Positions 42,740-50,417 of a stretch of 64,000 nt of DNA are shown piece after piece. The first letter of the stretch is position 1. Each line of letters begins with the position of its first letter. Under the pieces are notes generated by a model. That model saw only the letters and a program-made list of their open reading frames with translations. It did no database searches and had not been told where the DNA came from. The stretch is from positions 169,832 through 233,831 of the forward strand of contig DIWT01000043.1 of assembly GCA_002435745.1 (NCBI GenBank), read 5' to 3'. Origin of the DNA: a bacterium UBP15_UBA6099 (GTDB lineage Bacteria > UBP15 > UBA6099). A program made the translations under genes and the position numbers.

Positions 42740-45154
42740 ATGATCGAAACTCTGAAGTCAGGTTCGCTTTCTATTGAATGCGATGTCGCAAAGGGAGAAT
42801 ATTCCCTGAGAGACGAATCGCGGGGAGAGTATGTTTTCGAGCGCGCCACGTGCGGAGCGGCTTTCGGAAGCGGTTCCGGCGCTCTCCGCTCATCAGACTC
42901 CGTTTCCCGCGTCGTCGACCGTTCGGACGGCTCGCTTTCCGTCGTTTACCGTTTTTCAGACCGAAGAATCGAACTGGCGATAGGCTTCGAGCCGCTGGAA
43001 GGCGTTTCAGGTTTCGCCGCGCGCGTGTCCCTGCGCAATTGCGGCGACTCCGACATAACAGGCGCGGATTTGTGTCCTTTCGATCTTGACCGGGGCAGGG
43101 GAGGCTCGCTGTTCGGCTCGGCGCAGGCGCGACCTGACTTCAGATTCCTGCGCAACGGGTTTCTCACATGGAGCGGCAGCGACGTCAGGAAGTGGGACGA
43201 GAAACTGCCCCCCGCGATTCACGACCTTATTCACGACGGCTGCGCAAATCCTGAGGTGAAGCCTCCCGGCGCGCGCGGCCATTTCATCAGCGAATGGCAT
43301 GGCTTGGCTGCCGACATTGTTTCCGGCCGCTCTCTTGCAGCCGGGTTCATCACGGTTTGCGACAAACTCTCTCAGGTGGAGTTCAAATCGCGCGACGGCC
43401 AGTTTCATTTCATGCGCGCGATCTCGAGAGGCGAGAAGGCTCCGGTTCGCGCCGGCGGCGAACTCCGCTCTGAAAAGCTGGCGATTATTCCCGCGTGGGC
43501 GTCCGAAGGCGCCGGACGCGATTCGGGAGCCGCCACAGCCGCCGCCAACGCTTCTCTGAGTTCATACGCCTCGCTCGCCGCAAAAGCGGCTCCGCCTCCC
43601 GTCTCTTCCAAGTTCCCATCTCCCCCCGTCGGCTGGTGCTCTTGGTATTTCTATTACCATCGCATGACGGAGCGGGTCATATTGGAGAACCTAGAAGCCG
43701 CGGTTTCCCTTCGCGACAGGTTGCCTATTGACATTTTTCAAATAGACGACGGCTACGAGCCCGCTCCCGGCGACTGGTTCGACTCCAACAAGAAATTCCC
43801 GCATGGGCTGGCATGGCTCAACGGCAGAATCAAAGAGGCCGGTTTCCGTCCCGGTCTTTGGCTGGCTCCTTTTTTCGCAACAAACAGGAGCCTGCTTTTT
43901 CGCAATCATAAAGACTGGTTCGTCCGGGAGTCCGCAAACAAGGTCAGGCGGGTTTCGATATGGCCCAACACGGACACATTCGGATGGATGCTCCCTCTCG
44001 ACACGACCCATCCGGATGTTCTCAAATGGCTTGGCGTTCTCTTCTCAACGATTGTGAACGAGTGGGGATATGATTATCTCAAGCTGGACTTTCTGCACAA
44101 CGGGGCGACCAACGGGATTCGATACGACCCGGAGGCTACTAGAGCGCAGGCTTTCAGGCGCGGACTTCAGGCGATAAGGGACGCCGCCGGGCCGGAAACC
44201 TACATCCTCGGTTGCGGCATACCCATCGCTCTCGGTTTGGGCATTGTGAACGCCATGAGGGTTTCCGGCGACACCGGCCCCGAATGGCACAACAAGTTCC
44301 TTGCGGATTTCGTCGGTCATCCGGCTCCACCCAGCGCGTTCGATGTCGCCTCGTCGAATTTCTCCCGGCATTTCCTCGGCGGAACTTGGGGATGGAACGA
44401 TCCCGACTGCCTCATGTGCAGGTTCGAGGACACCAAACTTACGCGCGACGAGGTGTACACACACGCGGCGATAGTCGCCTTCTGCGGCGGCCCGCTGTTC
44501 ATCAGCGACAATCTTTCCAAACTAACCTCCGAATCCATACGGCTGGCCTCCATGTTGATACCGCCGATGCCTAAACCCGCCGTCCCTGTGGACCTGTTCG
44601 ACTCGCCCGCAAACACGACTCCGACCACTTTGGTTTATAAATTCGACCGGGAGTTCGACCCTGCGGTCGTAGCGGGCGTTTTCAACTGGTCGGACGCCCC
44701 GGCGGACGTTTCCGTGTCGTTCGAGCGGCTCGGCCTCTCAGCGACCGATGAGTATCACGTTTTTGAATTGTGGGAGCAGAAGTATTACGGAACGGCGAAA
44801 GGGGAGATAGCGCTGTCGAAAGTTCCCGCGCACGGCTCAAGGATTCTCGCTGCGCGCCCGGCGCGCCCGGAACCTTGCCTCGTCGCCGCCACTCACCACT
44901 TCACTCAGGGCGGCGCCGACCTCGTCTCGCAGAAGTTCGACCCGGCTTCGGGCGTTCTGGAAATGGAATTCAGCGCGCCCGCGGCGCGGGAAGGGCGCGT
45001 TTTTATTTCCTGTCCCGCCCCCTTCGTTCCCGACTCATGCCTCATCAACGGCGAGAAGCGCGAACTGACACGCGTTTCCGGCGGGGTGTTCTCCGTAGAT
45101 ATGCCATATCGGGATTCAGCTCGCTTGGAATTAAAAGCGAGAAAGAATTCTTGA
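42740..45154 (+). CDS. GH36-type alpha-galactosidase
   Basis: An 804-residue clan GH-D glycosidase expected to hydrolyse terminal alpha-galactosides. A beta-sandwich N-terminal domain (about 1-290) precedes the barrel that opens with 'GWCSWYFYYHRM'. The nucleophile is Asp450 in 'YLKLDFLHNG' and the acid/base is Asp511 in 'VSGDTGPEW'. The 'QIDDGYE' and 'DCLMCR' blocks are also present. I chose ATG 42740, with GGAG 7 nt upstream, over 42647. There is no signal peptide, so it acts on imported oligosaccharides or internal galactosides. No sugar transporter is adjacent. Specificity within GH36 (alpha-galactosidase, alpha-N-acetylgalactosaminidase or raffinose synthase-like) cannot be fixed. Confidence 0.85.
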   Translation: MIETLKSGSLSIECDVAKGEYSLRDESRGEYVFERATCGAAFGSGSGALRSSDSVSRVVDRSDGSLSVVYRFSDRRIELAIGFEPLEGVSGFAARVSLRNCGDSDITGADLCPFDLDRGRGGSLFGSAQARPDFRFLRNGFLTWSGSDVRKWDEKLPPAIHDLIHDGCANPEVKPPGARGHFISEWHGLAADIVSGRSLAAGFITVCDKLSQVEFKSRDGQFHFMRAISRGEKAPVRAGGELRSEKLAIIPAWASEGAGRDSGAATAAANASLSSYASLAAKAAPPPVSSKFPSPPVGWCSWYFYYHRMTERVILENLEAAVSLRDRLPIDIFQIDDGYEPAPGDWFDSNKKFPHGLAWLNGRIKEAGFRPGLWLAPFFATNRSLLFRNHKDWFVRESANKVRRVSIWPNTDTFGWMLPLDTTHPDVLKWLGVLFSTIVNEWGYDYLKLDFLHNGATNGIRYDPEATRAQAFRRGLQAIRDAAGPETYILGCGIPIALGLGIVNAMRVSGDTGPEWHNKFLADFVGHPAPPSAFDVASSNFSRHFLGGTWGWNDPDCLMCRFEDTKLTRDEVYTHAAIVAFCGGPLFISDNLSKLTSESIRLASMLIPPMPKPAVPVDLFDSPANTTPTTLVYKFDREFDPAVVAGVFNWSDAPADVSVSFERLGLSATDEYHVFELWEQKYYGTAKGEIALSKVPAHGSRILAARPARPEPCLVAATHHFTQGGADLVSQKFDPASGVLEMEFSAPAAREGRVFISCPAPFVPDSCLINGEKRELTRVSGGVFSVDMPYRDSARLELKARKNS

Positions 45155-45173
45155 GCGCGATTCTGAATCGCGC
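45155..45173. other. Palindromic hairpin after the GH36 gene
   Basis: GCGCGAT and ATCGCGC pair around TCTGA immediately after the GH36 stop. It lies between convergent genes and has no T-run, so its role at the 3' end is uncertain. Confidence 0.4.
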
Positions 45174-45262
45174 GTTATCATATCGTTAAGTTGTTGACGA
45201 ATAGCCGCAACTTTAATGTTTTTTTTGACGCGATTGCGACAATCGCCGGATTACTTACGACA

Positions 45263-45787
45263 TCACTTTCTGGAAACCATCGCCCTGCTGACGATTTCTC
45301 TCATGGTGGCGGAGTGGCCGCTTTCGCCTTTGAGTTTTTCCGCCATTATGTTGGTGACTATATCGTCAGTGGCGCGGATTCGGTTGATAAGAACCCTCAG
45401 AAGAGATTCAAGCATTTTGTTGGAAAGGGCGTCTCCGGCGTTCATGAGCATCTTGAAGTCGCGCCCGTAAAGCTCAAGCACGGTAGAGTTTACTAGCGCG
45501 ACAGCGCTGGCGGTTCTCGGACTCCCGTCCACAAGGGCCACCTCGCCGAAAAAATCCCCGTGCCTGAGCGACGTTATGTCCCAGACCGTTTCCGTGTCGA
45601 GTTTTTTTACGATTTTTATCTCGCCCTGCCCGATGATGTACATCGAGTCGCCCCATGCGCCTTCTCGGCAGATGAAATCGCCCTTTCTATGATGATGCTC
45701 CTCCACCTTTGTGGCTATCAGCCCCAACTCGTCGTCAGACAAAAACTCGAAGAGCCGGCAATGCTTCAGCGTTTCCATGACGGTCAT
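45263..45787 (-). CDS. Cyclic-nucleotide-binding domain protein without DNA-binding domain
   Basis: A 174-residue protein made of one cNMP-binding fold. The phosphate-binding cassette is visible as 'FFGEVALVDGSPRTASAVA', with the Glu and Arg that contact cyclic nucleotides. Hydrophobic sheet motifs 'MYIIGQGEIKIVKK' precede it. About 50 C-terminal residues are helical ('LLRVLINRIRATDDIV') and contain no helix-turn-helix, so this is not a CRP-type activator but a stand-alone sensor, likely working through a partner protein. GGAG lies 8 nt before the ATG. No partner gene is evident next door. Confidence 0.85.
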   Translation of the reverse strand: MTVMETLKHCRLFEFLSDDELGLIATKVEEHHHRKGDFICREGAWGDSMYIIGQGEIKIVKKLDTETVWDITSLRHGDFFGEVALVDGSPRTASAVALVNSTVLELYGRDFKMLMNAGDALSNKMLESLLRVLINRIRATDDIVTNIMAEKLKGESGHSATMREIVSRAMVSRK

Positions 45788-45984
45788 GACAGTGTCTCCG
45801 CCGTTCTCATTTTCATTACTAATATATTATCCTAATCTGAAACGGCAATTTTGTAACTGCTGAAAAAGAAATGACATGTCGCGGGGCGCGGGCGGATGAT
45901 TGGCGGAATATAGCTGCGAGTCGCGCTAATTGACCGCTCCGTTTTTTTCTTCTCGCAAAAACCGGTTAGACAAAGAGGCGTCTG

Positions 45985-48306
45985 ATGAATAGAATGAGTG
46001 AGCGACTCGTCAGTCGATGGAGGAATGGTAATTTGAACCGCGCTTGTTCATTGTTTGCGATAACATCGACAATAATCGCCGCCGCTTTCTTCTGCGCGAA
46101 ATCAGCGGACGGGGCGGAGGCCGCTACACGCAAATCAGCCGCGCTCTCCCAGCGCAGCATGATTGTCGTTGTCGCCGACCGCACCGGCCTTGCCGACTGG
46201 TCTGACCCGGCGCTTGTAAATTTCCGTTCCCTCGTCGAAAAAGGCTCTCTGGGCCTGATGGTGACTAGGACCGACTCTTACCTGTCGCGCGGTGAATCTC
46301 GCTCGACAGAAGTCGCCTCTTTCCTCACGTTGAACGCCGGACTGCCCGCGGGAGGCAACAACAACGGACGTCTGGCGTATGGAATGAACGGGATTTACGA
46401 GGGCAGACCCGCCGCTCCGCTCTATTCGCATCTTACGGGCGCTCCCGTTCCCGAAGACGGCATCATGAATTTGGGGATAATATCTCTGCTCAGAATGAAT
46501 CAGGATGGAAGATGGAACGCGCAACCGGGAGCGCTCGGCGACGCTTTGCGCTCCTCCGGCCTCAGAACCGCCGCAATCGGGAATTCAGACCGATTCGGCG
46601 TTCAGGAGCGTTCTGCATCCATCATTGCTATGGACTCCAAAGGCTTTATCGACCACGGAAACGTGTCTGCGGCGATGGTGGAAATAGACCTGTTTTCGGC
46701 CACGCACTATAAAACGAACTATAAGGCTTTGTTCGATGAACTGGATAAAGCTCTCGTAACAAGCCATTTCATTGTTGTCGATCTCGGAGACGCCGCTCGC
46801 CTCGGAAGATTAAGAGACATGATGAGCGACGAGGCTTTTCTCGACGCAAACAGGAGAATTCTTCTTGAATACGACGTCGCCCTTGGGGAGATATCCAAAA
46901 GAATCGATCCCCAAACGACACAGTTGATTCTGATATCTCCGACGCCTCCGGCGAACGCGGCCAAACTCAAGCAGACACTGACGCCTCTGCTTTTGTACGG
47001 GGCAGGCGTCGAAGCGGGGACGGCGCTGACTTCCTCTTCGACTCGAAGGCCGGGCTTGGCGCGCAACACCGATTTCGCTCCTCATGTTTGCGGATTCTTC
47101 GGAATCGAGGCTCCTGTCGAGTTCATAGGTTCGCCGTTGTCCTTCGCGGACGTCGGCGACGTTTTTGATTTCATCTCCGAATTCCACGCGCGCAATTCTT
47201 TCGTCGAATCGAGGTTCGACCTTCTAAAGGGCATTGTCGTCTGGCATCTGATCGTGTTGGTTCTGGGCTTTCTCTCTGTTCTCAGGCTGGATAAAGCGGG
47301 AAAATTCTGGCGTTCGGCAATGACCGCCGTAATCCTGTGGACGGCGTCGATGTTTTTCGTGTTTCTCATTCTCGGAGCTTTTCCGCAAATAAGCGAAGCG
47401 GCGGATTTCAGCGTCGCGTTTTTCGCCGGAGCCGGGATTGTGGCCGCGCTTGTCTGTCTGGCTCCCGGAGCCGACGGCAAAATGATGGCCCTCTCCGCTC
47501 TTTACATGGTCGCTTTGCTCGCCGACCAACTCACGGGAGCCTCTCTAATAAAGAACTCTGTTCTGGGCTACTATCCTCAAATGGGGGCCAGATTCTACGG
47601 CGTCGGCAACGAATACATGGGAATAATGATAGGAGCGCCGCTGGCGTTTTTCGGGCTTCTTCTGGACAGAGCGAAGTCCGCTCAAGGATTTATCAAATGG
47701 GCTATGGCGCTGGTTCTCGCGCTGTCCGCTTTTGTCATTGGCGCGCCTTTTATCGGCGCAAACTTCGGCGGATTGATATCGTCGGTGTTTGCGTTCGCTC
47801 TCATGGCGATGCTGGCGTGGAATCTTAAACTGTCGTGGAAGACCGTCATCGCGGCGGGGCTGTGCGTGGCGGCGCTCGCCGGGCTGGCGCTCTCTGCGGA
47901 CTATCTCCTGTCGCGGGACGCGTCGCACGTCGGCAGTCTCGTCGGCAGAGTTGTGGAGGGCGGCGGCCCTCAGGAGTTTTTCATTGTGGCCGGACGAAAA
48001 CTGGCGGTGAACTTCAGGTTGTTGCGCGTCAGCTTCTGGAGCGCTCTATTCATCGGCTCCGTGGCTGTCGCTCTGTCGGCCCACTACTTCCCGGCGGAAC
48101 GCGTCAAATCCCTCTTCTCCCGACAGGACTTCTTTAGAAAAGCGTATCTTGCGGCTCTCGGCGGCGCTCTCGCCGCTTTCGCGGCCAACGATTCCGGCAT
48201 AGTTCCCGGCGCCACCACGCTCATGCTCCCGACCGCCGCTCTTTTCATCATGCTTTTCAACGGCGAATCACGCAAGGACACTAAGCCTCGAAAGCGTAAA
48301 TCATGA
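45985..48306 (+). CDS. Polytopic membrane protein with alkaline-phosphatase-superfamily-like ectodomain
   Basis: A 773-residue protein. An N-terminal hydrophobic segment (about residues 22-45) precedes a soluble part of about 360 residues, and from about residue 416 there are roughly ten membrane segments ending near residue 755. The soluble part reads 'MIVVVADRTGLADW', 'FIVVDLGDAARLG' and 'QLILISPTPP', the layout of alkaline-phosphatase/phosphoglyceromutase-like folds. The metal-binding and nucleophile residues are not obvious, so it may be a non-catalytic relative. The membrane half contains 'VGNEYMGIMIGAPLAF' and 'IGANFGGLISS'. I do not recognise a named family. It overlaps the MazG gene by 4 nt (ATGA). 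Confidence 0.7.
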   Translation: MNRMSERLVSRWRNGNLNRACSLFAITSTIIAAAFFCAKSADGAEAATRKSAALSQRSMIVVVADRTGLADWSDPALVNFRSLVEKGSLGLMVTRTDSYLSRGESRSTEVASFLTLNAGLPAGGNNNGRLAYGMNGIYEGRPAAPLYSHLTGAPVPEDGIMNLGIISLLRMNQDGRWNAQPGALGDALRSSGLRTAAIGNSDRFGVQERSASIIAMDSKGFIDHGNVSAAMVEIDLFSATHYKTNYKALFDELDKALVTSHFIVVDLGDAARLGRLRDMMSDEAFLDANRRILLEYDVALGEISKRIDPQTTQLILISPTPPANAAKLKQTLTPLLLYGAGVEAGTALTSSSTRRPGLARNTDFAPHVCGFFGIEAPVEFIGSPLSFADVGDVFDFISEFHARNSFVESRFDLLKGIVVWHLIVLVLGFLSVLRLDKAGKFWRSAMTAVILWTASMFFVFLILGAFPQISEAADFSVAFFAGAGIVAALVCLAPGADGKMMALSALYMVALLADQLTGASLIKNSVLGYYPQMGARFYGVGNEYMGIMIGAPLAFFGLLLDRAKSAQGFIKWAMALVLALSAFVIGAPFIGANFGGLISSVFAFALMAMLAWNLKLSWKTVIAAGLCVAALAGLALSADYLLSRDASHVGSLVGRVVEGGGPQEFFIVAGRKLAVNFRLLRVSFWSALFIGSVAVALSAHYFPAERVKSLFSRQDFFRKAYLAALGGALAAFAANDSGIVPGATTLMLPTAALFIMLFNGESRKDTKPRKRKS

Positions 48307-48602
48307 CAATCGGCGAATTTCAGGAAACGATTCGAAAGATATATTTCAACAAGGACGACGAGCGCGGGCTTGACGGAACATTTTCGTGGTTTATCGAGGA
48401 AGTGGGAGAGTTGTCCCGCGCGATGAGAAACAAAGACCTGCCCGCGATGAAAGAAGAGTTCGCTGACGTTCTGGCATGGCTGGTCAGCATGGCCTCCATC
48501 TGCGGAGTTGATATCGAGTCGGCGGCGATGGAAAAATATTCCGCCGGATGCCCCAAATGCGGCTCCTCTCCTTGCGCCTGCCCCGCAGACAGACGCGGCT
48601 GA
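48303..48602 (+). CDS. MazG-type nucleotide pyrophosphohydrolase with Cys-rich tail
   Basis: A 99-residue single-domain MazG-like protein, expected to hydrolyse (d)NTPs to monophosphates for housecleaning. The magnesium-binding acid pattern is present: 'FIEEVGELSRAM' followed by 'EEFADVLAWL' (ExxE...ExxD type). The tail 'CPKCGSSPCAC' has four or five cysteines arranged like a zinc knuckle, a feature of some MazG subfamilies. It is translationally coupled (ATGA overlap) to the membrane gene. Its stop codon abuts a transposase-derived repeat, so the 3' flank has been rearranged. Confidence 0.88.
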   Translation: MTIGEFQETIRKIYFNKDDERGLDGTFSWFIEEVGELSRAMRNKDLPAMKEEFADVLAWLVSMASICGVDIESAAMEKYSAGCPKCGSSPCACPADRRG

Positions 48603-48627
48603 TTATCATCATTCCGATTCTTTACAC

Positions 48628-48781
48628 ATTGGCGAGCGAAGACCCTATCGTAGGGGCAACCCTTGCGGTTGCCCGAAACAACAAGGCGGGGGCAAGCCCC
48701 GCCCCTACGATTGGCGCTATTATTGGTTCATTTAAATCCCTTTGTTTTAAAAGATACAAAAAATATGTTGAGAATAATAAT
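48628..48781 (+). pseudogene. 154-nt partial copy of the nearby REP-associated transposase gene
   Basis: This stretch matches 49235-49388 inside the intact transposase gene with a single difference I can see (A at 48756 against G). Its reading frame still translates as the same internal peptide, but the N- and C-terminal parts of the gene are missing. Weak similarity appears to extend upstream to the mazG stop codon. It includes a full REP-like palindrome. Confidence 0.85.
48649..48709. repeat. REP-like palindromic element, copy 1
   Basis: Outer arms CGTAGGGGC (48649-48657) and GCCCCTACG (48701-48709) enclose two hairpins: GGGCAACC/GGTTGCCC (48654-48674) and GGCGGGG/CCCCGCC (48685-48703). 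The three-way shape is typical of elements moved by Y1/RAYT transposases. Confidence 0.8.
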
Positions 48782-48799
48782 ATAAATGATGAAACTATG

Positions 48800-48873
48800 T
48801 TTTGACATTGTCTCGGACTGATTCTAGGCTCGACCCCAGACTCCCAATGACCATATCTCGGAAAATGTCAAAA
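48800..48873. repeat. 74-nt element bounded by perfect 10-bp inverted repeats
   Basis: TTTTGACATT (48800-48809) and AATGTCAAAA (48864-48873) are exact inverted repeats 54 nt apart, in the gap between the transposase fragment and the intact transposase gene. The interior contains no gene. It could be a miniature element or the left end of the transposase-bearing unit. Confidence 0.55.
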
Positions 48874-48977
48874 GCATTTTTGATATCACTCTCTAAAGCG
48901 GCGGCGATCTGATAAAATAGCGTATGGGCGAACGCCTGCCCGCCGAATTGGAGGGGCTGGTTCGCCCGCTGAATCCA

Positions 48978-49523
48978 ATGCAAAACCAAAAACCAAAACG
49001 TAAACCTATCCGCCTAAGAGGATTTGATTACTCCGAGCCAAGAGAATACTTTGTTACTATTTGTTCTCACAATAGAGAGTGTATTTTTGGTGAAATAATA
49101 AACCAAGAGATGGTGTTGAATGAATTAGGAAAGATTGTGGAGGAAGAGATAGTAAATATTCCAAATAGATTTAAAAATGTTGAGATAAATATTTATTCTG
49201 TTATGCCAAACCATATTCATTTGATCGTTTCTATATTGGCGAGCGAAGACCCTATCGTAGGGGCAACCCTTGCGGTTGCCCGAAACAACAAGGCGGGGGC
49301 AAGCCCCGCCCCTACGATTGGCGCTATTATTGGTTCATTTAAATCCCTTTGTTTTAAAAGATGCAAAAAATATGTTGAGAATAATAATTTCAATATTAAA
49401 ACAAAAATTTGGCAACGCAACTACTACGAACACATCATCCGCAACGAAAAATCTTATGACAATATTTATGCTTATATAGAATCCAACCCCCAAACATGGG
49501 AGCGGGACAGGAATCATCCGTAG
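48978..49523 (+). CDS. REP-associated tyrosine transposase (RAYT, Y1 family)
   Basis: A 181-residue Y1-family single-strand transposase. The family start 'IRLRGFDYSEPREYFVTIC' is followed by the metal-binding HxH (His79, His81 in 'PNHIHLIV') and the probable catalytic Tyr166 in 'YIESNP'. Between them an insertion of about 35 residues is encoded by a REP-like palindrome, in frame. I prefer ATG 48978, where homology begins; an in-frame ATG at 48924 would add 18 unmatched residues. Neither has a good ribosome-binding site. Base composition is clearly more AT-rich than the neighbours except for the palindrome, consistent with transfer. Confidence 0.85.
   Translation: MQNQKPKRKPIRLRGFDYSEPREYFVTICSHNRECIFGEIINQEMVLNELGKIVEEEIVNIPNRFKNVEINIYSVMPNHIHLIVSILASEDPIVGATLAVARNNKAGASPAPTIGAIIGSFKSLCFKRCKKYVENNNFNIKTKIWQRNYYEHIIRNEKSYDNIYAYIESNPQTWERDRNHP
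49256..49316. repeat. REP-like palindromic element, copy 2, inside the transposase gene
   Basis: The same 61-nt palindrome as copy 1 lies within codons of the transposase (about residues 93-113), without a stop codon and without shifting the frame. It separates the HxH motif from the 'GSFKS' block. Confidence 0.8.
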
Positions 49524-49598
49524 AATCCATAAATGATAAAATCCTAGTTCAGATAAATATGCCATTTCTTAATTGATTCTACCCACCTCTTTGTGTGC

Positions 49599-49627
49599 CA
49601 TGCACAAAACTTTTTCTTTTGTGCATG
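49599..49627. repeat. Perfect 11-bp inverted repeat downstream of the transposase
   Basis: CATGCACAAAA and TTTTGTGCATG pair around a 7-nt pyrimidine loop, 76 nt after the transposase stop. No trailing T-run is present on the + strand, so it may be an element end or a transcript-end hairpin. Confidence 0.55.
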
Positions 49628-49642
49628 AGCAAAAACAGTGCT

Positions 49643-49659
49643 TGACAGCAATGCTGTCA
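49643..49659. promoter_or_regulatory. 17-nt perfect palindrome upstream of tetR
   Basis: TGACAGCAATGCTGTCA is an exact 8+1+8 palindrome, a size and symmetry typical of a dimeric repressor operator. Its sequence differs from the tetR-proximal operator, so a different protein may bind it. The overlapping TTGACA (49642-49647) could be a -35 box. Confidence 0.4.
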
Positions 49660-49713
49660 TGTTTCGATGCAGAAAGACAAACCAATCGGTTAGGGAAATA
49701 TTTCAATAGCTAC

Positions 49714-49741
49714 TTGAAAAGGCTGGGAGTGGATGTATAAT
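49714..49741 (+). promoter_or_regulatory. Sigma-70-type promoter of the tetR efflux operon
   Basis: TTGAAA (49714-49719) and a perfect TATAAT (49736-49741) are separated by 16 nt. The palindromic operator begins 12 nt after the -10 box, covering the expected transcription start. Confidence 0.75.
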
Positions 49742-49752
49742 ATGGCTGAACC

Positions 49753-49768
49753 AACCAACCGGTTGGTT
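49753..49768. promoter_or_regulatory. TetR-type operator over the transcription start
   Basis: AACCAACCGGTTGGTT is a perfect 16-nt palindrome 14 nt before the tetR start codon. A degenerate version matching 12 of 16 positions (AACCAATCGGTTAGGG) lies at 49679-49694, upstream of the -35. The arrangement predicts autorepression by the TetR protein. Confidence 0.75.
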
Positions 49769-49782
49769 AGCGGGAGGTCACG

Positions 49783-50397
49783 ATGGCTTCTTCCAAATCT
49801 CAGAAAATCTTGGATAAACCCGAAGCTCGCGATAAGTTGCGCGTGGCCGCCGCCCGTCTTTTCGCCGAGCAGGGTTTCAGCGCAACCGGCGTTCAACAGA
49901 TTACTGACGCCGCAGGCGTCAACAAGGCGATGCTTTATTACTATTTCGACAGCAAGGACAAGCTCTACGAAGCTCTCATCAACGAAGGCGTTTGGCTGAT
50001 TGAAAGCTCTCTTTCCCCGGCGGTGGTCAGCAAACAGGACATATCGGACAGGCTGAGAAGTTTCCTTAATTCATACCTGACGCTGGCGTTGGATCATCCT
50101 GAGATAGCGGCGATTATTTTCAGAGAAGCTTTCGGAGGGGTGGAGCCGGGGCGCAGAAAAGTTGCCGAGCACATCCGGAAGACGATTGAGCAGATGGCCG
50201 GGATGATGGAGGACGCGGCGGCGGCGGGCCGCATCAGGGCGGACATCGACCCGCTTATGGCCGCTTATTCCCTGCTCGGCATCGCCAATATGTTCATTTC
50301 TAGGCTCATCGTTTCAAAAGCCGCGTTTGAGACCGGCTCTCTGGTGGAAAATATCATGGATTTGTTCATGAGAGGAGTAGAGGCGAGGAAGGAATGA
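49783..50397 (+). CDS. TetR-family transcriptional repressor
   Basis: A 204-residue TetR-family regulator. The N-terminal helix-turn-helix is typical: 'AARLFAEQGFSATGVQQITD' then 'AGVNKAMLYYYFDSKDKLYE'. The C-terminal ligand domain is unclassified, so the inducer is unknown. GGGAGG lies 6 nt before the ATG. It is the first gene of a four-gene operon with an outer-membrane channel, a periplasmic adaptor and an ABC-2 permease, and the palindrome over its promoter is the likely binding site. The expected behaviour is repression of the pump until a toxic ligand binds. Confidence 0.92.
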   Translation: MASSKSQKILDKPEARDKLRVAAARLFAEQGFSATGVQQITDAAGVNKAMLYYYFDSKDKLYEALINEGVWLIESSLSPAVVSKQDISDRLRSFLNSYLTLALDHPEIAAIIFREAFGGVEPGRRKVAEHIRKTIEQMAGMMEDAAAAGRIRADIDPLMAAYSLLGIANMFISRLIVSKAAFETGSLVENIMDLFMRGVEARKE

Positions 50398-50417
50398 CGA
50401 GATGGGGGTGAAAGCGG

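Noticed and set aside
45191..45496. 101-codon + strand frame opposite the cNMP-binding gene
   Set aside because: It overlaps a supported - strand gene and has no motif or ribosome-binding site.
48548..48805. 85-codon frame downstream of mazG
   Set aside because: It is the translated transposase fragment and REP-like palindrome running on from another frame of mazG, not a gene.
48795..48989. 64-codon - strand frame between the transposase fragment and the transposase
   Set aside because: It runs through the inverted-repeat element and the transposase start region and has no recognisable homology.
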